Assembly: GCF_009469765.1 (NCBI RefSeq)
Contig: NZ_SSSQ01000009.1
Coordinates: forward strand, 116,718-180,717
DNA length: 64,000 bases
Source: Dechloromonas hortensis
GTDB taxonomy: Bacteria; Pseudomonadota; Gammaproteobacteria; Burkholderiales; Rhodocyclaceae
Reading direction: 5' to 3'
Shown here: positions 53,535-62,661 of the stretch, piece after piece
How the letters are laid out: every line of letters begins with the position of its first letter
Position numbering within the stretch: position 1 is the first letter of the stretch
The notes under the pieces: model-generated
What the model was told of the DNA's origin: nothing
The model's input: the letters and a program-made list of their open reading frames with translations, nothing else
Database searches by the model: none
Program-made: the position numbers and the translations under genes

Positions 53535-56500
53535 ATGACGCAGAAGCTGAAAATTCTGCTCGCCTTCATTTTGCCCGCCATTGTCGCTTTGGCGACGATT
53601 GCCATTTTCCTTGAACACTCGCACCGGCAACTGGCCATTGAGCGCTGGTCGGTCGAGCACAAGGCACTGGTCCGCTCGATCGGTCAGGCCATGCAGCGGC
53701 AGATCGACGAAGCGCGCACCCTGCTCTCCTACACCAGCCAGTTCAAGGAATTTACCCGGCTCGATGCGATTGCCGCGGTCGACCGCCAGTTGAACGGCAT
53801 TCCACCCGAGCACGAAGCCGACAAGCGCCGGGTGCTCGACACCCTGCTCGCCCAGAGCGATGCGCTGTCGATTGTTTTCATCCTGCTGCCCAATGGCGAC
53901 CATTACCTGTCGCACCCGTACGAGGTTCAGCGCTCGCTGAAAAAGTACAACCTGGCCGACCGCGCCTACTTTCAGGAAGCCAGCCGGACCAAGCGGCCGG
54001 CCATTTCCGACAGCCTGATCGGGGCCGATGGCAAACTGGCCGTCGTCATCGACATTCCGCTGCTCGATGCCGACGGTGAAATCTATGCCCACTTCGGCGC
54101 CGTGCTGCTGCTCCAGCAATTGTCCGAACTGGTCGCCGCCCAGCACATCGCGCCCTTCGATGTCGGCCTGCTGACCGACCGCCAGGGCAAGCTGATCGCC
54201 CATACCGACCCGGCCCAGATCGGCCCGGAAGGCCAGTTCTTCCGTTACGAGCACCCCTTGCTGCAAGCCGGCGCAGAGACCGGCCGCGAAGTGCGTTTCA
54301 CGCGGTGGACGGACAGCAGCGGCACCGAATGGCTGAGTTTCTTCCAGCACCTCAACGCCGGCTGGAACCTGGTCCTCCAGCGCCGGCTGGACGGCGTGCT
54401 GGCCGAATACAAGGACGCCGTCCGCGAGAGCGTGCTGCTCGTCGCACTGATCCTGCTCGCTTGCGGCAGTGTCGGCCTGGCCACCGCCTTCGTCGTTGCC
54501 CGGCGCTGGGAAATCGCCGACCAGGCACTGAACGAGGCGCGCAGCGAACTGGAAAGCCGGGTCGCCGCGCGAACCGCGGAACTGGCGGCGAGCGAGCGCG
54601 AAGTCGGTCGTTCGCGCGACTTCTATCTCTCGGTACTGGAGAGCTTCCCGGCCCTGATCTGGCGTTCCGGACTCGATGCCAAATGCGATTATTTCAATCG
54701 CACCTGGCTCAACTTCACCGGCCGCCCGCTCGATCAGGAACTCGGCGACGGCTGGGCCGAAGGCCTCCACCCCGAGGATCGCCAGGCGACCATCGCGCAT
54801 TACCTCGACAGTTTCCAGCAGCGCCAGCCCTTTTCGCTGGAATACCGACTGCGCCGGCACGATGGCGAATATCGCTGGCTGCTCGACGTCGGCCGGCCTT
54901 TCCTCGACATCAACGGCGAATTCATCGGCTATCTCGGTGCCTGCTTCGATGTCTCCGAACGACACGCCGCGGCCGAGCAACTGCGCCTGGTGGCCAGCGT
55001 CTTTTCCCACGCCCGCGAGGGCATCATCATCACCGATGCCCAGAGCCGGATCATCGACGTCAACCAGGCCTTCTGCGACATCACCGGCTATGGCCGTGAC
55101 GAAGTAATCGGCCGCAAGCCCAGCTTGCTGCGGTCGACGCAGCAAAGCGACGGTTTTTTCACCAGCATGTGGGAAGCCTTGGCCGAACACGGCTACTGGC
55201 AGGGCGAGATCTGGAACCGCAGGAAGGACGGCGAGTTGTACGCCGAACTGCTCACCATCTCGGCCGTACGCGACGGCAGCGGCAAGGTCGATCACTATGT
55301 CGGCATCTTTGCCGACATCACGCTGCAGAAGGAACACGAGCAGCGGCTGGAAAAGCTGGCCCACTTCGACCCGCTGACCGAACTGCCCAACCGGACCCTG
55401 CTCGGCGACCGCCTGCACATGTCGATCGCCCTCGCCCAGCGCAACCAGAAACAACTGGCCGTCTGCCTGCTCGATCTGGACGGCTTCAAGCAGGTCAATG
55501 ACCGCCTCGGCCATGCCGCCGGCGACCAGTTGCTGATCGAGTTCGCCCAGCGCATGCGCAAGGAGCTGCGCCTGACCGACACGCTGGCCCGCCTCGGCGG
55601 CGACGAGTTCGTCCTCCTGATCAACGACCTCGACAGTCAGGAGGAATGCATCGAAGTGATTCGGCGCATCATCGACTGTGCTCGCCAGCCTTACCAGCTG
55701 GCCGAAGAAACCGGCCATGTCTCGGCCAGCATCGGCATCACCATTTTCCCCGACGATGGCGCCGATCCCGATCTCCTGCTGCGCCACGCCGACCAGGCGA
55801 TGTATATCGCCAAGCAGAGCGGCGGCAACCGCTATTTCATGTTCGACCCCTTCAAGGATATGGCGGCACGGGCCGAACGCACGGCGCTCGACCGCCTGCA
55901 GCAGGCGCTGACCGCCGGTGAGTTCGAATTGCATTACCAGCCCAAGGTGGACATGCGGGCTGGCCGCGTCATCGGCGCCGAGGCACTGCTCCGCTGGCGC
56001 CACCCGGAACGCGGCCTGGTCATGCCCGGCGAATTCCTGCCGCTGACCGAGGATACCGACTTCTCGGTGACCCTCGGCGAATGGGTCATCCACCGCGCGC
56101 TGACCCAGCTCGACGCCTGGCACAGCGCCGGCATCGAGCTCTGCATCAGCGTCAATGTCTCGCCCCGCCACTTGCAGCAACCGGATTTCGCCCAGGGCCT
56201 GGCCGCCCTGCTCTCTGCCTTTCCCGAACTGCCTAGCCGCCTGCTCGAACTGGAAATCCTCGAAACGGCGGCATTGCACGACACGGCCCATGCCGCCGAA
56301 GTGATCAGCGCCTGCCGGCGGATGGGTATTTCCTTCGCGCTCGATGACTTCGGCACCGGCTACTCATCGCTGCTCTACCTCAAACACCTGCCGGCCGACA
56401 CGCTGAAGATCGACCAGTCCTTCGTCCGCGCGATGCTCGACGACAGCGAGCACATGGCCATCGTCAAGGGCGTCATCGGGCTGGCCGAAGCCTTCAACCG

Positions 56501-56693
56501 TAAGGTGATCGCCGAAGGCGTCGAAAGCGTGGCGCACGGCTCGGCCCTGCTCGAACTCGGCTGCACGCTCGGCCAGGGCTACGGCATCGCCCGCCCGATG
56601 CCGGCGGCCGACCTGGCGCACTGGCTGAGCACCTGGCGCGCCCCGGACAACTGGCAACAGCCCAAGGAACCGCCACCGCATGTCGTGATCTAA
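53535..56693 (+). CDS. Membrane sensor with PAS, GGDEF and EAL domains (c-di-GMP)
   Basis: 1052 residues from the ATG at 53535 (GCGAGGA before it). Transmembrane helices near 8-26 and 295-318 enclose a dCache-like periplasmic sensor (YLSHPYEVQRSLKKYNLADRAYFQEA). Two PAS domains (about 365-480 and 485-605) follow, then GGDEF at 688-692 and EAL at 816-818, with the EAL-domain motifs DDFGTGYSS and KIDQSFVR. Both active-site signatures are intact, so it may make or break c-di-GMP. No operon partner is certain. Confidence 0.94.
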   Translation: MTQKLKILLAFILPAIVALATIAIFLEHSHRQLAIERWSVEHKALVRSIGQAMQRQIDEARTLLSYTSQFKEFTRLDAIAAVDRQLNGIPPEHEADKRRVLDTLLAQSDALSIVFILLPNGDHYLSHPYEVQRSLKKYNLADRAYFQEASRTKRPAISDSLIGADGKLAVVIDIPLLDADGEIYAHFGAVLLLQQLSELVAAQHIAPFDVGLLTDRQGKLIAHTDPAQIGPEGQFFRYEHPLLQAGAETGREVRFTRWTDSSGTEWLSFFQHLNAGWNLVLQRRLDGVLAEYKDAVRESVLLVALILLACGSVGLATAFVVARRWEIADQALNEARSELESRVAARTAELAASEREVGRSRDFYLSVLESFPALIWRSGLDAKCDYFNRTWLNFTGRPLDQELGDGWAEGLHPEDRQATIAHYLDSFQQRQPFSLEYRLRRHDGEYRWLLDVGRPFLDINGEFIGYLGACFDVSERHAAAEQLRLVASVFSHAREGIIITDAQSRIIDVNQAFCDITGYGRDEVIGRKPSLLRSTQQSDGFFTSMWEALAEHGYWQGEIWNRRKDGELYAELLTISAVRDGSGKVDHYVGIFADITLQKEHEQRLEKLAHFDPLTELPNRTLLGDRLHMSIALAQRNQKQLAVCLLDLDGFKQVNDRLGHAAGDQLLIEFAQRMRKELRLTDTLARLGGDEFVLLINDLDSQEECIEVIRRIIDCARQPYQLAEETGHVSASIGITIFPDDGADPDLLLRHADQAMYIAKQSGGNRYFMFDPFKDMAARAERTALDRLQQALTAGEFELHYQPKVDMRAGRVIGAEALLRWRHPERGLVMPGEFLPLTEDTDFSVTLGEWVIHRALTQLDAWHSAGIELCISVNVSPRHLQQPDFAQGLAALLSAFPELPSRLLELEILETAALHDTAHAAEVISACRRMGISFALDDFGTGYSSLLYLKHLPADTLKIDQSFVRAMLDDSEHMAIVKGVIGLAEAFNRKVIAEGVESVAHGSALLELGCTLGQGYGIARPMPAADLAHWLSTWRAPDNWQQPKEPPPHVVI

Positions 56694-56744
56694 TTTATGC
56701 TGCGCGTAAGGCACCAAGCAGGTGACAAACCAAGGGAGGGCGCC

Positions 56745-57005
56745 ATGAAGAAGACGATTGAACGCCGGGCGCAAGCGGACCGCCGTTGCAACGACATCGG
56801 CCCGCCCCACGGCTGGAAGGAAAGACGGCGGACGACCGAGCGGCGCATCCCGGAAATCGAAGAATGCGAAGTCTCGGAATCGGAATGGCAGTTGTACTTT
56901 GGCCGCTACACCAGCGAGACCGTAACCACCACGGATGAAAGCACGACGACAACCCTCGTCGTGGAAAGCGCCGCCGAAATCTTCGGCCGCGTCCGCGACC
57001 GCTAG
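56745..57005 (+). CDS. Small charged protein of unknown function
   Basis: 86 residues from the ATG at 56745 (AAGGGAGGG). The N-terminal half is very basic with repeated ERR units (IERRAQADRRC, RRRTTERRIP). The middle is acidic (EIEECEVSESEWQLYFGRY), then a Thr-rich stretch (TVTTTDESTTTTLV). No signal peptide or transmembrane helix. It lies 51 bases behind the GGDEF-EAL gene and may be co-transcribed. Family not recognised. The split charge could suit RNA or protein binding, but this is a guess. Confidence 0.6.
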   Translation: MKKTIERRAQADRRCNDIGPPHGWKERRRTTERRIPEIEECEVSESEWQLYFGRYTSETVTTTDESTTTTLVVESAAEIFGRVRDR

Positions 57006-57048
57006 CTGCGCTCTGATCCGCCCGGTCATTGCCCGGGCGGCCGTGTTC

Positions 57049-57264
57049 TTACTCGGCGATCAACTCCACCGTTTCACCGGCAAAACTGACCGTCTGCCCC
57101 GGCCGCAATTTTGCCCTTTTCCGGGTGTCGACCGCCGCATCGACCTTGACCATGCCCTCGGCGATCGCCATGTGGGCCGAACCGCCGGAATCGCACAGGC
57201 CGGTCGCCTTGAGTAGCTGGTCGAGCTGAATGTACTCGCCGTGCACGGCAAACTGGATGGTCAT
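57049..57264 (-). CDS. S4-domain RNA-binding protein (YbcJ-like)
   Basis: 71 residues from the ATG at 57264 (GGAG just before, overlapping the lutC stop region). S4-like fold: EYIQLDQLLKATGLCDSGGSAHMAIAEGMVKVDAAVDTRKRAKLRPGQTV. YbcJ-type proteins bind RNA; the role is not well known. It is the last gene of the lut-like operon, two bases after lutC; the link is probably only positional. GC-rich inverted repeat (57015-57037) follows. Confidence 0.85.
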   Translation of the reverse strand: MTIQFAVHGEYIQLDQLLKATGLCDSGGSAHMAIAEGMVKVDAAVDTRKRAKLRPGQTVSFAGETVELIAE

Positions 57265-57266
57265 GA

Positions 57267-57911
57267 CTAGGCTCCGATCAGGATCAGATGTACCCGGCAA
57301 GGCCCGTGGGCGCCGAGGACGATGGTTTGTTCAATGTCGCCGGTCCGCGACGGGCCGGAGATGAAATTGACTGCACGCGGCAGGCTCCCCCGCTCGCTGC
57401 GCAGCAGCGCGAAGGCGTCTTCCATGGTGGCGACGATGCGCGACACCTCGACCAGCGCAATGTGCGTTTCCGGCAGCAGGCTGACGCTGGCCGGCGTCTC
57501 CGGCCCGGAGAGCAACATCAGCGTGCCGGTTTCGGCGACGGCGCAGAAGCAGCCGGAAATACCCAGCAAATCGCTGTCCACCGCCGGCCTTGGGCTGAGC
57601 TGCAAACCGCTGCTGGCCCAGTCGAAAGCCGCCACATCGCTGGTCACGACGCCGCTGCTCGGCAGCCCATGCTGCTGCAGATGACGGGCGACGGCGGCCG
57701 GCACTTCGCCCGCCTCGGCCACCGCCTCGACGGTACTCGACAGGCTTTCCGCCTTGGCCCGGAAACGGGTGGCGAGTTCGCCGCCGATCACCGGCTGCGG
57801 CCCGCGCCGGCGCGCTGCCATGTAGGCTTCGGCGGCAGCCCGGCGGGCGGCGAAATCTTCCTTGCCGACGCCGGCCCGGACGCGGCCGAGAATCTCGTCG
57901 CGCGCCGTCAT
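57267..57911 (-). CDS. lutC: LutC/YkgG-like lactate utilisation protein
   Basis: 214 residues of the LUD superfamily: N-terminal TARDEILGRVRAGVG, then VVTSDVAAFDWASSGLQLS, CFCAVAETGTLMLLSGPETP and the C-terminal NFISGPSRTGDIEQTIVLGAHGP, all usual. LutABC forms an Fe-S L-lactate oxidising complex. The start overlaps the stop of the 2-hydroxyacid dehydrogenase gene (ATGA). Confidence 0.92.
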   Translation of the reverse strand: MTARDEILGRVRAGVGKEDFAARRAAAEAYMAARRRGPQPVIGGELATRFRAKAESLSSTVEAVAEAGEVPAAVARHLQQHGLPSSGVVTSDVAAFDWASSGLQLSPRPAVDSDLLGISGCFCAVAETGTLMLLSGPETPASVSLLPETHIALVEVSRIVATMEDAFALLRSERGSLPRAVNFISGPSRTGDIEQTIVLGAHGPCRVHLILIGA

Positions 57912-58864
57912 GCGACCCGGTTCCGCGGGGCGCCGGCGACGAAGGCTTCGATGTTGTCGATCAACTGGTCGGCCAGCGTTTGCATGGCCGGCCGGCTGGC
58001 CCAGGCGACATGCGGGGTGAGCAGGAAATTGGGCAAGGCCAGCAGTTCCGGCGCGACCATCGGGTGCCCGGCCGGCGGCGGTTCGGCAGTGATCACGTCG
58101 AAACCGGCGCCGCCGATCCAGCCCTCTTTGAGCGCCTGGATCAGCGCCACTTCATCGACGATGCCGCCGCGTGCGGTGTTGATCAGCAGCGCCGAGCGAC
58201 GCATCGCGCGCAGTTCGGCTTCGCCGATCAGGCCCCGGGTTTCGTCGGTCAGCGGACAATGCAGGCTGATCGCGTCGGCCTCGCGCAGCACCTCGACAAA
58301 GGCGGTGTAGCCGGGGCGCACAGTGGTCGCCCCTTTGCGCTCGGCACGCAGCACGCGCATGCCGAAGGCCTCGGCCAGCCGGACGACGCCGTTGCCCAGG
58401 CTGCCGCTGCCGATCAGGCCGAGCGTCGCACCATGCAGGTCGCGGATCGGGTGATCGAACAGGCAGAACTGGTCGGACTGCTGCCAGCGCCCGGCCTGCA
58501 GCGTTTCGCGCCAGGCGACCAGGTTGCGCGAGAGGGCGAGCAGCAGCGCCAGCACATGCTCGGGTACCGTGTGCTCGGCATAGCCGCGAATGTTGGAAAC
58601 GACAATACCGCGCGCCCGACAAGCGTCGAGATCGACGATATTGGTACCGGTCGCCGCCACCGCGACCATTTTCAGGTCGGGCAGCGCGTCGACCGCAGCC
58701 GCCGGCAAGGGCACCTTGTTGATGATGGCGATCGTCGCCCCGGCCAGGCGCTCGATCACCTGCGCCGGCGTCGTACTGGCGTACTCGGTCCACTCATGGG
58801 CGAAGGCCGGACGGCGCACCTCGGCGATGACCGAATCGCGCTCCAGATAGACGATGCGCTGCAT
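57908..58864 (-). CDS. D-2-hydroxyacid dehydrogenase, NAD(P)-dependent
   Basis: 318 residues from the ATG at 58864. The Rossmann motif GLIGSGSLGNGV, VAATGTNIVDLDACRARGIVVSN, LHCPLTDETRGLIG, NTARGGIVDE with the catalytic Arg region, and the His in LTPHVAWAS place it in the D-isomer 2-hydroxyacid dehydrogenase family, near glycerate/hydroxypyruvate enzymes. It lies inside the lut-like operon (overlaps both neighbours). It may link D-lactate or another 2-hydroxyacid to the LutABC system; substrate is not proven. Confidence 0.9.
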   Translation of the reverse strand: MQRIVYLERDSVIAEVRRPAFAHEWTEYASTTPAQVIERLAGATIAIINKVPLPAAAVDALPDLKMVAVAATGTNIVDLDACRARGIVVSNIRGYAEHTVPEHVLALLLALSRNLVAWRETLQAGRWQQSDQFCLFDHPIRDLHGATLGLIGSGSLGNGVVRLAEAFGMRVLRAERKGATTVRPGYTAFVEVLREADAISLHCPLTDETRGLIGEAELRAMRRSALLINTARGGIVDEVALIQALKEGWIGGAGFDVITAEPPPAGHPMVAPELLALPNFLLTPHVAWASRPAMQTLADQLIDNIEAFVAGAPRNRVA

Positions 58865-59562
58865 CAGGCGGCCAGCATCACATAAGGCGTCTTGGCGGCA
58901 TCGGCGATGGCGCCGATATCGACGCCGAGCGCCGCATTGCCGCGATAGACCAGGCGGTCGATACCCGCAATGCACAGGCCGTCGATGGCCGCCGTGTCGC
59001 CCTGCAGCAGGTTGAGCACGCCGGCCGGCCACTCGGCCCGAGCCGACAGCTCGCACAGCGCGAAAGCGCAGGACGGCGCCCGCGGGCTGGGCTTGACGAC
59101 GACGGTAGCGCCGGCCAGCACGGCCGGAGCCATGACCTCGGCAAAGGCGGCGAGCGGCCGCGAGGCATCGAAGACCAGGCCGATGATGCCGGTGTCGCCA
59201 ACGCTGACGCCGCGCAGCGCCTCGACCGCGGCCGCCACTTCGGCGGCGGCGGCGGCTTCGTCGATACCGGTTTCGGCGATCAGCAGCTTGGCGAAATGAC
59301 CGCTATAACCTTCCAGGCCATCGGCCAGCTTGCCGAGGCAGACCCGGCGGGCCGGCAGCCCCATCTCGGCCCAGGCTGGCTGGGCGGTGCGCGCCGCCAG
59401 CACCGCTTCGGCCGCTTCGCTGGCGCCGCACAGCGGCACGCGGTGGATCGCTTCGCCGGTCGCCGGGTTGGTCACGTCATAGAAGGCATTGCCGACGGTG
59501 AGAAAGGCGTGGCCGTTAACCCACATCGGGATGGCCTTCGGGCCTTCGGGAGAGAAATCCAT
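58864..59562 (-). CDS. Half-size aldehyde dehydrogenase-family protein
   Basis: 232 residues against about 480-500 for the family. It has the ALDH N-terminal region (MWVNGHAFLTVGNAFYDVTNPATGEAIHRVPL, AQPAWAEMGLPAR) and part of the coenzyme domain (PLAAFAEVMAPAVLAGATVVVKPSPRAPS, AGVLNLLQGD), but ends before the catalytic Cys region. Start at 59562 is two bases after lutB and its stop overlaps the next start (TGATG), so it looks like an intact short gene and not decay. Catalysis is unlikely; a NAD-binding or scaffold role is a guess. Confidence 0.75.
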   Translation of the reverse strand: MDFSPEGPKAIPMWVNGHAFLTVGNAFYDVTNPATGEAIHRVPLCGASEAAEAVLAARTAQPAWAEMGLPARRVCLGKLADGLEGYSGHFAKLLIAETGIDEAAAAAEVAAAVEALRGVSVGDTGIIGLVFDASRPLAAFAEVMAPAVLAGATVVVKPSPRAPSCAFALCELSARAEWPAGVLNLLQGDTAAIDGLCIAGIDRLVYRGNAALGVDIGAIADAAKTPYVMLAA

Positions 59563-59564
59563 GC

Positions 59565-61007
59565 TCAAGCTCGCTTTCTTGCTGCGTAAAGTTCGTGAAA
59601 TGTCTTGCCTTGCGGCGCGGCCAGGTCGCGGCCGGCGGTCCACCCCGGGGCCAGGCCAAAAACGCGGATCCGGCCGCTGTCGTCGGCCAGCCAGTTGAGA
59701 TAGCGCGATGCCCGCCGGGCAAACCAGCGGTAGAGCTTCGGCTTGCCGGCCAGCCAGGCCCAGGCCTTGAGGCCGAAACTTTCTGACCACGGGCGCAGGC
59801 CGCGCTCGACCTGCTCTTCGCGCAGGCGATGCATCAGCTTGGGCAGCGGAATGCGCACCGGACAAACGCTGCCGCACTGGTTGCAGCCGGTCGAGGCATG
59901 CGGCAGGTCGAGCGCGTTTTCGATGCCGGTATAGAGCGGCGTCAGCACCGAGCCCATCGGGCCGGGATAGACCCAGCCGTAGGCGTGACCGCCCAGCGAG
60001 AAATAGACCGGGCAATGGTTCATGCAGGCGCCGCAGCGGATGCAGCGCAACATGTCCTGATAGGCCGAGCCGAGCAGGGCGGCGCGACCGTTATCGACCA
60101 GGATGAAGACCGTCTTTTCCGGGCCGTCGTACTCGCCCGGCCGTTTCGTCCCGGTGAGCAGCGAAACATAGTTGGAAATCGTCTGGCCGGTCGCCGAGCG
60201 CGGCAACAGGCGCATCAGCGTGGCGAAATCCTCCAGCGTCGGGACGATTTTCTCGATACCGGTGATCACCACATGCACCTTGGGCAGCGTCGTCACCATC
60301 CGGCCGTTACCTTCGTTGGTGACCAGCGACGCGGTGCCGGTTTCGGCAATCAGGAAATTGGCGCCGGTGATGCCCATTTCGGCGCTCAGGAAATGCTGGC
60401 GCAGCACCTGGCGCGCCTCGCGCGTCATCGCCGGAATGTCGGCCGACGTGCGCGGTTCCGGCGGTCGACCATGCTCCTGGGCAAATAATGCCTCGACCTC
60501 GTCGATGGTCTTATGCACGGCCGGCGCGATGATGTGCGACGGCGTTTCGCCGGCCAACTGCACGATGTACTCGCCGAGATCGGTCTCCACCGGGCGGATG
60601 CCGGCGGCGGCCAGCGCCTCGTTCAAGTGCGCCTCCTCCGACAGCATCGACTTCGACTTGGCGGCCTTGGTCACGCCATGCCGGCGGGCGACGTCGATCA
60701 CCAGATCGCAGATTTCGTCGCCATCGCGCGCCCACAGCACTTCGGCCCCCGTCGCCTTGGCCCGCTCCTCGAAAATGGCCAGCCAGACATCGAGATCGGC
60801 CAGCACGCGATTGCGGATCTCTTCGCAAGCCGCACGCAAAGGCTCGAAGGCCAGGCCGTCCTCGGCCAGCGCCGCGATGCCCTTGGCGCGCTTGCCGACG
60901 AACAGCGGCTTGGCTTTCTGCAAGGCGCGCTGCAATACCGGATTGCGCACCTTCTCGCCGGCCCGCGCCTGGAAATGCATGGCCTGCGAATGCTCGGCGG
61001 CGCGCAT
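59565..61007 (-). CDS. lutB: LutB/YkgF-like iron-sulfur protein
   Basis: 480 residues. N-terminal LUD domain (about 60-300, MVTTLPKVHVVITGIEKIVP, ETGTASLVTNEGNGR) and two 4Fe-4S sites: CIRCGACMNHCPVY and CNQCGSVCPVRIP. C-terminal DUF3390-type region follows. LutB is the electron-transfer core of the L-lactate oxidising LutABC complex. Start overlaps the lutA stop (TGATG). Confidence 0.95.
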   Translation of the reverse strand: MRAAEHSQAMHFQARAGEKVRNPVLQRALQKAKPLFVGKRAKGIAALAEDGLAFEPLRAACEEIRNRVLADLDVWLAIFEERAKATGAEVLWARDGDEICDLVIDVARRHGVTKAAKSKSMLSEEAHLNEALAAAGIRPVETDLGEYIVQLAGETPSHIIAPAVHKTIDEVEALFAQEHGRPPEPRTSADIPAMTREARQVLRQHFLSAEMGITGANFLIAETGTASLVTNEGNGRMVTTLPKVHVVITGIEKIVPTLEDFATLMRLLPRSATGQTISNYVSLLTGTKRPGEYDGPEKTVFILVDNGRAALLGSAYQDMLRCIRCGACMNHCPVYFSLGGHAYGWVYPGPMGSVLTPLYTGIENALDLPHASTGCNQCGSVCPVRIPLPKLMHRLREEQVERGLRPWSESFGLKAWAWLAGKPKLYRWFARRASRYLNWLADDSGRIRVFGLAPGWTAGRDLAAPQGKTFHELYAARKRA

Positions 61008-61738
61008 CAGGCGCCGTCCCCGCCAGCCAGGACTTCGGCGATATGCAGCACCCGCGTCTTCTCATCGCCGCGCCGACGCAGGCGGCCCTCGATATTCATC
61101 AGGCAGCCGAGATCGCCGCCGACCACGGCATCGGCCCCGACCGTGGCGATCGAGGCGCACTTGCGGTCGACAATCTGCGTCGACACTTCGCCGTACTTGA
61201 CCGAAAAGGCCCCGCCAAAACCGCAACATTCCTCGCAATCCGGCATCTCCTGCAGGTCCAGTCCGCGTACTTTCATCAGCAGGTCACGCGGTTGCTGCTT
61301 GATGCCGAGGCCACGCAGGCCCTTGCAGGAATCATGGTAGGTGACGCTGCCGGCGAATTCGGCCGGCATTTGCGCCAGCGGCCTGACCTCGGCCAGGAAC
61401 TCGGTCAGCTCGCGCGCCCGGGCGGCCAGCGCCGTTGCCCGCGGCGCCCAGTCGGCATCGTCGGCCAGCAGTTGCGGATAGACATTGCGGATCTGGTCGG
61501 CACAGGAACCGGACGGAATCACCACGTAATCGTAGCCTTCCAGTTCGCCGATGGCCTTCTTCGCCAAATCGACGGCAAGCGCCCGGTTTCCGGCATTCCA
61601 GGCCGGTTGACCGCAGCAAGTCTGGCCTTCCGGCACAAAAACCTCGCCCCCGGCAGCCTCCAGCAAACGCAGGGCGGCAAAGCCGACCGACGGTCGCATC
61701 AGGTCCACGAGGCAGGTAACGTAGAGGGCTAAGCGCAT
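61007..61738 (-). CDS. lutA: LutA/YkgE-like (Fe)-S oxidoreductase, CCG domain
   Basis: 243 residues from the ATG at 61738. Two Cys-rich CCG domains: TCLVDLMRPSVG with EGQTCCGQPAWNAGN, and TYHDSCKGLRGLG with CEECCGFGGAF. Such domains bind unusual Fe-S clusters as in heterodisulfide reductase and glycolate oxidase subunit F. First gene of the operon, divergent from iclR with 70 bases between. Confidence 0.94.
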   Translation of the reverse strand: MRLALYVTCLVDLMRPSVGFAALRLLEAAGGEVFVPEGQTCCGQPAWNAGNRALAVDLAKKAIGELEGYDYVVIPSGSCADQIRNVYPQLLADDADWAPRATALAARARELTEFLAEVRPLAQMPAEFAGSVTYHDSCKGLRGLGIKQQPRDLLMKVRGLDLQEMPDCEECCGFGGAFSVKYGEVSTQIVDRKCASIATVGADAVVGGDLGCLMNIEGRLRRRGDEKTRVLHIAEVLAGGDGA

Positions 61739-61808
61739 GCTAATATTGCACCGCACAAGAAAACGAAGTGGCTAATGCTACTCAAACAGCACCAATAAAG
61801 GAATCCAG

Positions 61809-62609
61809 TTGTCTCAAGCTGCCATCGACTCCACCAAAGAGTCGGTAAAAACTCCCGGCTCCATCCAGGTCATCGAGCGCATGATGTCGCTGCTCGATGC
61901 GCTGGCCAACTCGAGCGAATCAGCCAGCCTGAAGCAACTTGCCAACGCGACCGATTTGCACCCGTCAACCGCGCACCGCATTCTGGCAGCAATGACCAAC
62001 GCGCGCTTTGTCGAACGTCAAGATGCCGGCACTTATCGGCTCGGCATCCGCCTGCTCGAACTCGGCGCCATCGTCAAATCCCGCATCAGCCTGCGCGAAG
62101 TTGCCCTGCCCTTCATGCAGGAACTGCACGAGCAGATCGGCGAAGCGATCAATCTCGGCGCCCGTCACGACGACGAGATCGTCTACCTCGAACGCACCTC
62201 GTCCGGCCGCTCGCTGGTCCGCGTCGTCTATCTGGTCGGCGGCCGCGCCCCGCTGCACCTGACCTCGCTTGGCAAGCTCTTCCTCGCCGCCGACGGTCCG
62301 CAAAAAATTCGCGAATACGCCAAGCGCACCGGCCTGCCCGGCAAGACGCCACACTCGCTGACCACGCTGGCGACGCTGGAAAAGGAACTCGACAAGGTCC
62401 GCCGCCACGACATCGCCTACGACGTCGAAGAGGCCGAAATCGGCCTCAAGTGCGTCGCCGCGCCGATCCGCGACGACGAAGGCCAGATCATCGCCGCCCT
62501 CTCCGTATCCGCCCCGGTCGACCGGCACGATCCAGACTGGGCCAAACAGGTCAAGAAAACGGCCGACGCCGTTTCGCACGCCCTCGGCTATACCGGCCTC
62601 AAGAAATAA
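61809..62609 (+). CDS. IclR-family transcriptional regulator
   Basis: 266 residues from a TTG at 61809, supported by AAAGGAATCCAG just before it; the next in-frame Met would cut into the DNA-binding domain. Winged helix (about 18-82: QVIERMMSLLDALANS, LKQLANATDLHPSTAHRILAAM) and a GAF-like effector domain (about 95-262, GGRAPLHLTSLGKLFLA, CVAAPIRDDEGQIIAALSVSAP). Divergent from lutA, so it probably controls the lut-like operon. Effector unknown. Confidence 0.92.
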   Translation: MSQAAIDSTKESVKTPGSIQVIERMMSLLDALANSSESASLKQLANATDLHPSTAHRILAAMTNARFVERQDAGTYRLGIRLLELGAIVKSRISLREVALPFMQELHEQIGEAINLGARHDDEIVYLERTSSGRSLVRVVYLVGGRAPLHLTSLGKLFLAADGPQKIREYAKRTGLPGKTPHSLTTLATLEKELDKVRRHDIAYDVEEAEIGLKCVAAPIRDDEGQIIAALSVSAPVDRHDPDWAKQVKKTADAVSHALGYTGLKK

Positions 62610-62617
62610 ACGGCAAC

Positions 62618-62646
62618 AAAAAAGGCCGCACACAGCGGCCTTTTCT
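62618..62646. terminator. Bidirectional terminator between iclR and the D,D-endopeptidase
   Basis: GGCCGC (62624-62629)/GCGGCC (62635-62640) with a 5-base loop, A run before and TTTTCTT after, serving both convergent genes. Confidence 0.88.
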
Positions 62647-62661
62647 TGCTCATCCCGCCAA

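Noticed and set aside
53445..56291. Very long open frame (948 codons) on the minus strand opposite the GGDEF-EAL gene
   Set aside because: Mirror frame of a GC-rich gene; composition is repetitive Gly/Gln/Val with no domain, and the plus-strand protein is unmistakable.
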